Assembly (NCBI GenBank): GCA_017543025.1
Contig: JAFYGX010000155.1
Coordinates: 1-18,304, forward strand
DNA: 18,304 nucleotides
Direction of reading: 5' to 3'
Source: Solobacterium sp.
Lineage (GTDB): Bacteria; Bacillota_I; Bacilli_A; Erysipelotrichales; Erysipelotrichaceae
Position numbers and translations under genes: made by a program. Of the stretch, positions 15,914-18,304 are shown piece by piece. The stretch's first letter is position 1. Each line of letters starts with the position of its first letter. The notes under the pieces were generated by a model, which ran no database searches, was not told where the DNA came from, and was given only the letters and a program-made list of their open reading frames with translations.

Positions 15914-15942
15914 CGAATAACTGAAAACTATTCGGTTTTTTT
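15914..15942 (+). terminator. Small hairpin with T-run upstream of the integrase
   Basis: CGAATA and TATTCG pair around a nine-base loop and are followed by GTTTTTTT. It could end transcription coming from the chromosome towards the integrase. The stem is AT-rich and short. The same arms overlap the palindrome TATTCGAATA at 15910-15919, so it may instead be a protein site. Confidence 0.35.
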
Positions 15943-15959
15943 GAGAATTTTTCGAGCGA

Positions 15960-16039
15960 ATGTCGGCAAAATGTCGGCAAAAAAACACCGATAAATACTT
16001 GGGTTTTGTATAATATGGGTAGAGACGATGTCGGCAAAA
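15960..16039 (+). repeat. Three copies of ATGTCGGCAAAA, candidate integrase or excisionase arm sites
   Basis: ATGTCGGCAAAA occurs at 15960-15971, 15971-15982 and 16028-16039, all in the same orientation. The first two are in tandem with an 11-base period, about one helical turn. The third lies between the integrase -10 element and its ribosome binding site. Repeats of this size between an attachment core and the int gene are typical of arm-type binding sites, and their position would also allow autoregulation. Confidence 0.6.
16009..16014 (+). promoter_or_regulatory. Probable -10 element of the integrase promoter
   Basis: A perfect TATAAT lies 46 bases upstream of the integrase start codon. 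There is no good -35 hexamer at normal spacing, so the promoter may be weak or need an activator. Confidence 0.5.
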
Positions 16040-16059
16040 ATGCATCTGAGGAATTGAAT

Positions 16060-17586
16060 ATGGCAAACGTTATCAAACGAATCAGTACAAAGAAAGGCGG
16101 GAAAGCCGCGTGGCAGATCACAGTAGATCTTGGAGGTGTCAGGGGTGACGGTACAAGAAACAGACGGTATCGAACGATCAGACCCAATGAACTGAACAGC
16201 AAAACTCCTGATGCGCAGGAAAATGAAGTCCGCAAGATTGCTGAAGCATGGGAAGAGGAGCTCAAGGGCAAAAAGGTTCCGCAGGGCAAACGTCCGGACA
16301 AGGTTCTGTTCAAAGACTGCTTTCCCGGATACAAAGAATATATTTACCGTTTACTGGAAGCAGGGGAACTGCGCAGACGAGGTGCTGACGATTATATTAT
16401 ATTGGCGGAAAGATACTGCCTCCCCTATTTTGCCGAGAAAACGATTGAGTCAATTGATACTGCGGCAGCGGAAGACTATTTCAGATATCTCAGAGATGTA
16501 AAGAAACTCTCTCCTTCCTCACGCCGGAAGGTTCTCAGTGTCATCCGCAAAATATACAAGTATCTCATCGAAGATGTACGGCTGATCAGCGAGAATCCTT
16601 TTGCCTCAATCAAAATTACTGACCGGAGCAATAAGAAAAAGAATTCCGGCGCATGGACCGATGAGCAGACAAAACTCTTTATCGATATCATCAGCTCTTC
16701 GAAGGAATACTATTATGGTGAAAGAACCCGCATCGATTCCAAAGGTGTTCCGTATACCGTCAGCGGCTATACTCGTACGATTTCCGTTTCTTCAAAATGG
16801 AAAGCATATTTCTTTCTTGCAATCACCTGCGGCATGCGCCCAGGTGAATTACGGGCATTATCGTGGAAGAACATTGATCTCACTTCTTCGAAAGTTACGA
16901 TTGAATCCGCCATTAGTGATACTTCCGAAGGGAGTGTTGTCGATGTGCCCAAAAGCTATTCCGGCTATCGCATCTTAACCATGGCAGCCATCGCTGTCGA
17001 TGCGCTTAAGACATGGAGAGAAGAACAGGAAAACACCGCAAAGAATCTGGGCGATCAATGGGAAGGGAAACCACTTTCCGATTTTGATGAACAGCTTGTC
17101 TTCTGCTCTGTTCGGGGTGGTCTGATGGATGTCGGCACACCAAATAAGAAGTTTCAAAAGGTTGTGAGACAGTGGAATAATTCCGTAAAAGAGACAATCA
17201 GAAGAGAAAGCGATCCTGCTGTAAAACGGGAACTGAAGAAACAGATTCTCCCTGTTCTTCGCGGTTACGACATGCGACATACCTGCGGCACGCTGGATAT
17301 TGAAGCAGGCACTCCACCGGATATCGTTGCAAAAAAGATGGGGCATGCCAGCCCCACTACAACCTTCAATAATTACATCCACGGCAACGACAAAGTGGCT
17401 GAGAATTCACCGAATCAGTTTGACAGCATCATCGGTACCAGCGCTCCTGAAAGTGTGGAAGAATTCACACTGCAGAGGTCGGAAGCTTACAGATCGAGTG
17501 TTTCTGATCTGATGAATGATATGACCCTGGAACAACTTGCAGAGCTGAAGAAAGCAGCAGAAGAACTGAAAAACAGAAAGAAGTGA
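16060..17586 (+). CDS. Tyrosine recombinase/integrase of an integrative element
   Basis: The 508-residue product is a phage/ICE-type integrase. The N-terminal part (MANVIKRISTKKGGKAAW) looks like an arm-binding domain. The middle (about 83-185) is a SAM-like core-binding domain, and the C-terminal catalytic domain holds GMRPGELRAL (Arg260), a candidate beta-hairpin Lys298, YDMRHT (Arg406), GHASPTTTFNNY (His429) and the nucleophile Tyr439. The first histidine of the usual HxxR motif is a tyrosine here. It is longer than the common 380-400 residues because of inserts at about 215-245 and 325-390 and a helical tail after the catalytic tyrosine. The open frame continues up to a TTG at 16006. ATG 16060 has TGAGG eight bases upstream and is preferred. 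It should recombine at the tRNA-Pro site 260 bases away. Confidence 0.94.
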   Translation: MANVIKRISTKKGGKAAWQITVDLGGVRGDGTRNRRYRTIRPNELNSKTPDAQENEVRKIAEAWEEELKGKKVPQGKRPDKVLFKDCFPGYKEYIYRLLEAGELRRRGADDYIILAERYCLPYFAEKTIESIDTAAAEDYFRYLRDVKKLSPSSRRKVLSVIRKIYKYLIEDVRLISENPFASIKITDRSNKKKNSGAWTDEQTKLFIDIISSSKEYYYGERTRIDSKGVPYTVSGYTRTISVSSKWKAYFFLAITCGMRPGELRALSWKNIDLTSSKVTIESAISDTSEGSVVDVPKSYSGYRILTMAAIAVDALKTWREEQENTAKNLGDQWEGKPLSDFDEQLVFCSVRGGLMDVGTPNKKFQKVVRQWNNSVKETIRRESDPAVKRELKKQILPVLRGYDMRHTCGTLDIEAGTPPDIVAKKMGHASPTTTFNNYIHGNDKVAENSPNQFDSIIGTSAPESVEEFTLQRSEAYRSSVSDLMNDMTLEQLAELKKAAEELKNRKK

Positions 17587-17682
17587 GTGAAGAAAAGTCG
17601 AGGGCAGGCAGGAAGGTGTTCTGCATCTGTATCCGCTTCCCGTTGAACGAATGGAAAAAGCACGCTCAAAAAACACGTACGC

Positions 17683-17910
17683 GCTGTGAGGCCGTTTAAA
17701 GGTCTTATACGCGATGAAACATATTTCCAGTATTGGCCTACCGCACCATGCACAGCTCGCTTTATATAGCCTTTAAAATGCGCCTGAGAGCATTTCTGGG
17801 TAATCTGGCAGTTTGCGGATGCTTCAGAAGATGAGTTGTGAGGATGTTTAAAGAGTATATACGCCGAGTATGGGATTCCTGCAGAGATCTACCCGCTGTG
17901 AGGCTGTAAC
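17683..17910. repeat. Dispersed imperfect repeats behind the integrase
   Basis: A compound motif recurs. GCTGTGAGG is at 17683 and 17895, with GTTGTGAGG at 17835. The first and the 17835 copy are followed by TTTAAAG-N-TATACGC: TTTAAAGGTCTTATACGC at 17695 and TTTAAAGAGTATATACGC at 17847. A diverged inverted copy, TTTAAAGGCTATATAAAGCG on the minus strand, lies at 17777-17758. Spacing is irregular (152 and 60 bases), so it is not a tandem array or CRISPR. Possible roles are binding sites for an element protein or remnants of a small repeat family. Confidence 0.5.
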
Positions 17911-17973
17911 GCCCCGTAAAACGGCTTAAAACAGCAAACAGAAAATGTGCCTGCAGATGAATTGCAGATCATG

Positions 17974-18004
17974 AAAAAAATCACCCTGAAATCTGTCAGG
18001 GTGA
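17974..18004 (-). terminator. Terminator of the DUF5648-repeat gene
   Basis: On the minus strand TCACCCTGA and TCAGGGTGA form a perfect nine-pair stem around a six-base loop, followed by TTTTTTT. It is preceded by another stem at 18011-18036. Confidence 0.9.
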
Positions 18005-18010
18005 GCAGAA

Positions 18011-18036
18011 AGAAAGAGCGGTCATCCGCTCTTTCT
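18011..18036 (-). other. Perfect 11-pair hairpin between stop codon and terminator
   Basis: AGAAAGAGCGG pairs with CCGCTCTTTCT around a four-base loop, 13 bases after the stop codon of the DUF5648 gene on the minus strand. TTCTGC follows, which is not a full T-run. It may act with the next hairpin as a double terminator or protect the 3' end of the mRNA. Confidence 0.6.
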
Positions 18037-18049
18037 GACGTTTATGGGT

Positions 18050-18304
18050 TTATTTGCAGGCGTAGAAGCCGATACCTTCATCAACCCAGCCAAGGCTGAT
18101 CAGATGTTTCTGTTCTTCCTCACTGCTGGTGTAATGATGGGTTCCGGTAACCGCATTCGGGTTGTACAGACGATACATCGGCATTCCTTCTGCGTCATCC
18201 GCATACCAGCCGATACCTTCAGCCTTCCACCCTGCTTTTACAAGCATATCCCGTTCTTCTGTACTGGAAGTGTAGTGATGATCACCGACGTTCGGATTGT
18301 ACAG
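18050..18304 (-). CDS. C-terminal end of a DUF5648-repeat protein, 5' part outside window
   Basis: Reading in from the right edge gives 84 residues and a stop, with no start in the window. They contain almost two copies of a repeat of about 45 residues with the pattern LYNPN-x-HHYTSS-x-EE-x-L-x-GW-x-EGIG-W/F-YA, which matches DUF5648. This domain is common at the C-terminus of secreted or wall-associated proteins of Bacillota and Actinomycetota, often beside lysozyme-like or peptidase domains. An internal ATG at 18247 has no ribosome binding site and falls inside a repeat, so it is not the start. The upstream domain, which would define the function, is not visible. It lies on the element side of the tRNA junction. 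Confidence 0.85.
   Translation of the reverse strand: MYNPNVGDHHYTSSTEERDMLVKAGWKAEGIGWYADDAEGMPMYRLYNPNAVTGTHHYTSSEEEQKHLISLGWVDEGIGFYACK

Larger units (their letters stand above)
17587..18049. other. Non-coding region downstream of the integrase
   Basis: No supported gene lies here. The stretch holds the dispersed repeats at 17683-17910 and the two hairpins at 17974-18036. No clear terminator directly follows the integrase stop. Confidence 0.6.
15756..18304. mobile_element. Integrated element at tRNA-Pro, one end; continues beyond the window
   Basis: A tRNA 3' half with its terminator on the left, an integrase gene 260 bases inside, and repeats around the integrase define one end of an integrative element. 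The intact tRNA-Pro and the second attachment copy are not in the window, so the element reaches at least to the right edge unless it has decayed. Visible contents are the integrase, a non-coding repeat region and the 3' end of a DUF5648 protein. No conjugation, replication or phage structural gene can be seen, so the class (ICE, prophage, genomic island) stays open. Confidence 0.7.

Noticed and set aside
15664..15924. Plus-strand open frame with YGIRTHDL
   Set aside because: That peptide is the familiar false translation of the antisense strand of a tRNA T-arm. It overlaps the tRNA-Pro half.
17683..17910. CRISPR array
   Set aside because: Copies are few, diverged, irregularly spaced and partly inverted, and no cas gene is near.

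Overview
The window looks like chromosome from a moderate-GC, anaerobic, low-branching Bacillota bacterium, most likely Erysipelotrichaceae-like. This is inferred from an oxygen-sensitive class III ribonucleotide reductase with a NrdG2-type activase, strong AGGAGG-type ribosome binding sites, LxxC lipoproteins, zinc-ribbon envelope proteins and a DUF5648-repeat surface protein. No marker gene fixes the genus.

Layout. Positions 1-2870 (minus) carry the anaerobic ribonucleotide reductase pair: a MarR-domain/NrdG2 fusion followed by nrdD, which runs off the left edge. At 3142-4032 (minus) is a membrane-anchored glycerophosphodiester phosphodiesterase, divergent from a YghZ-type aldo/keto reductase at 4128-5117 (plus). 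At 5218-7573 (minus) are two unrecognised envelope proteins, one membrane-anchored and one a lipoprotein. At 7799-10568 (minus) is an operon of a DUF4177 protein, a GH13 glycoside hydrolase and a CapA-like protein, closed by a UUCG-loop terminator. At 10673-12914 (minus) are three consecutive zinc-ribbon proteins with different topologies. At 13167-14345 (minus) is a polytopic GGDEF protein. At 14657-15421 (plus) is a lipoprotein of the metallo-beta-lactamase fold.

The resident chromosome appears to end at 15756-15797. There the 3' half of a tRNA-Pro(CGG) gene, broken exactly at the anticodon loop and still followed by its own terminator, marks the junction of an integrated element. To its right lie three copies of ATGTCGGCAAAA, a tyrosine recombinase (16060-17586, plus), about 460 bases of repeat-bearing non-coding DNA, and the 3' end of a DUF5648-repeat protein (18050-18304, minus). 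The far end of the element and the intact tRNA-Pro are outside the window.

The points most worth attention are the regulator-activase fusion with two palindromes in its leader, the tRNA-Pro junction, the zinc-ribbon gene run, and the repeats behind the integrase. No defence system, CRISPR array or obvious new multi-gene system is visible, although the element continues past the right edge.
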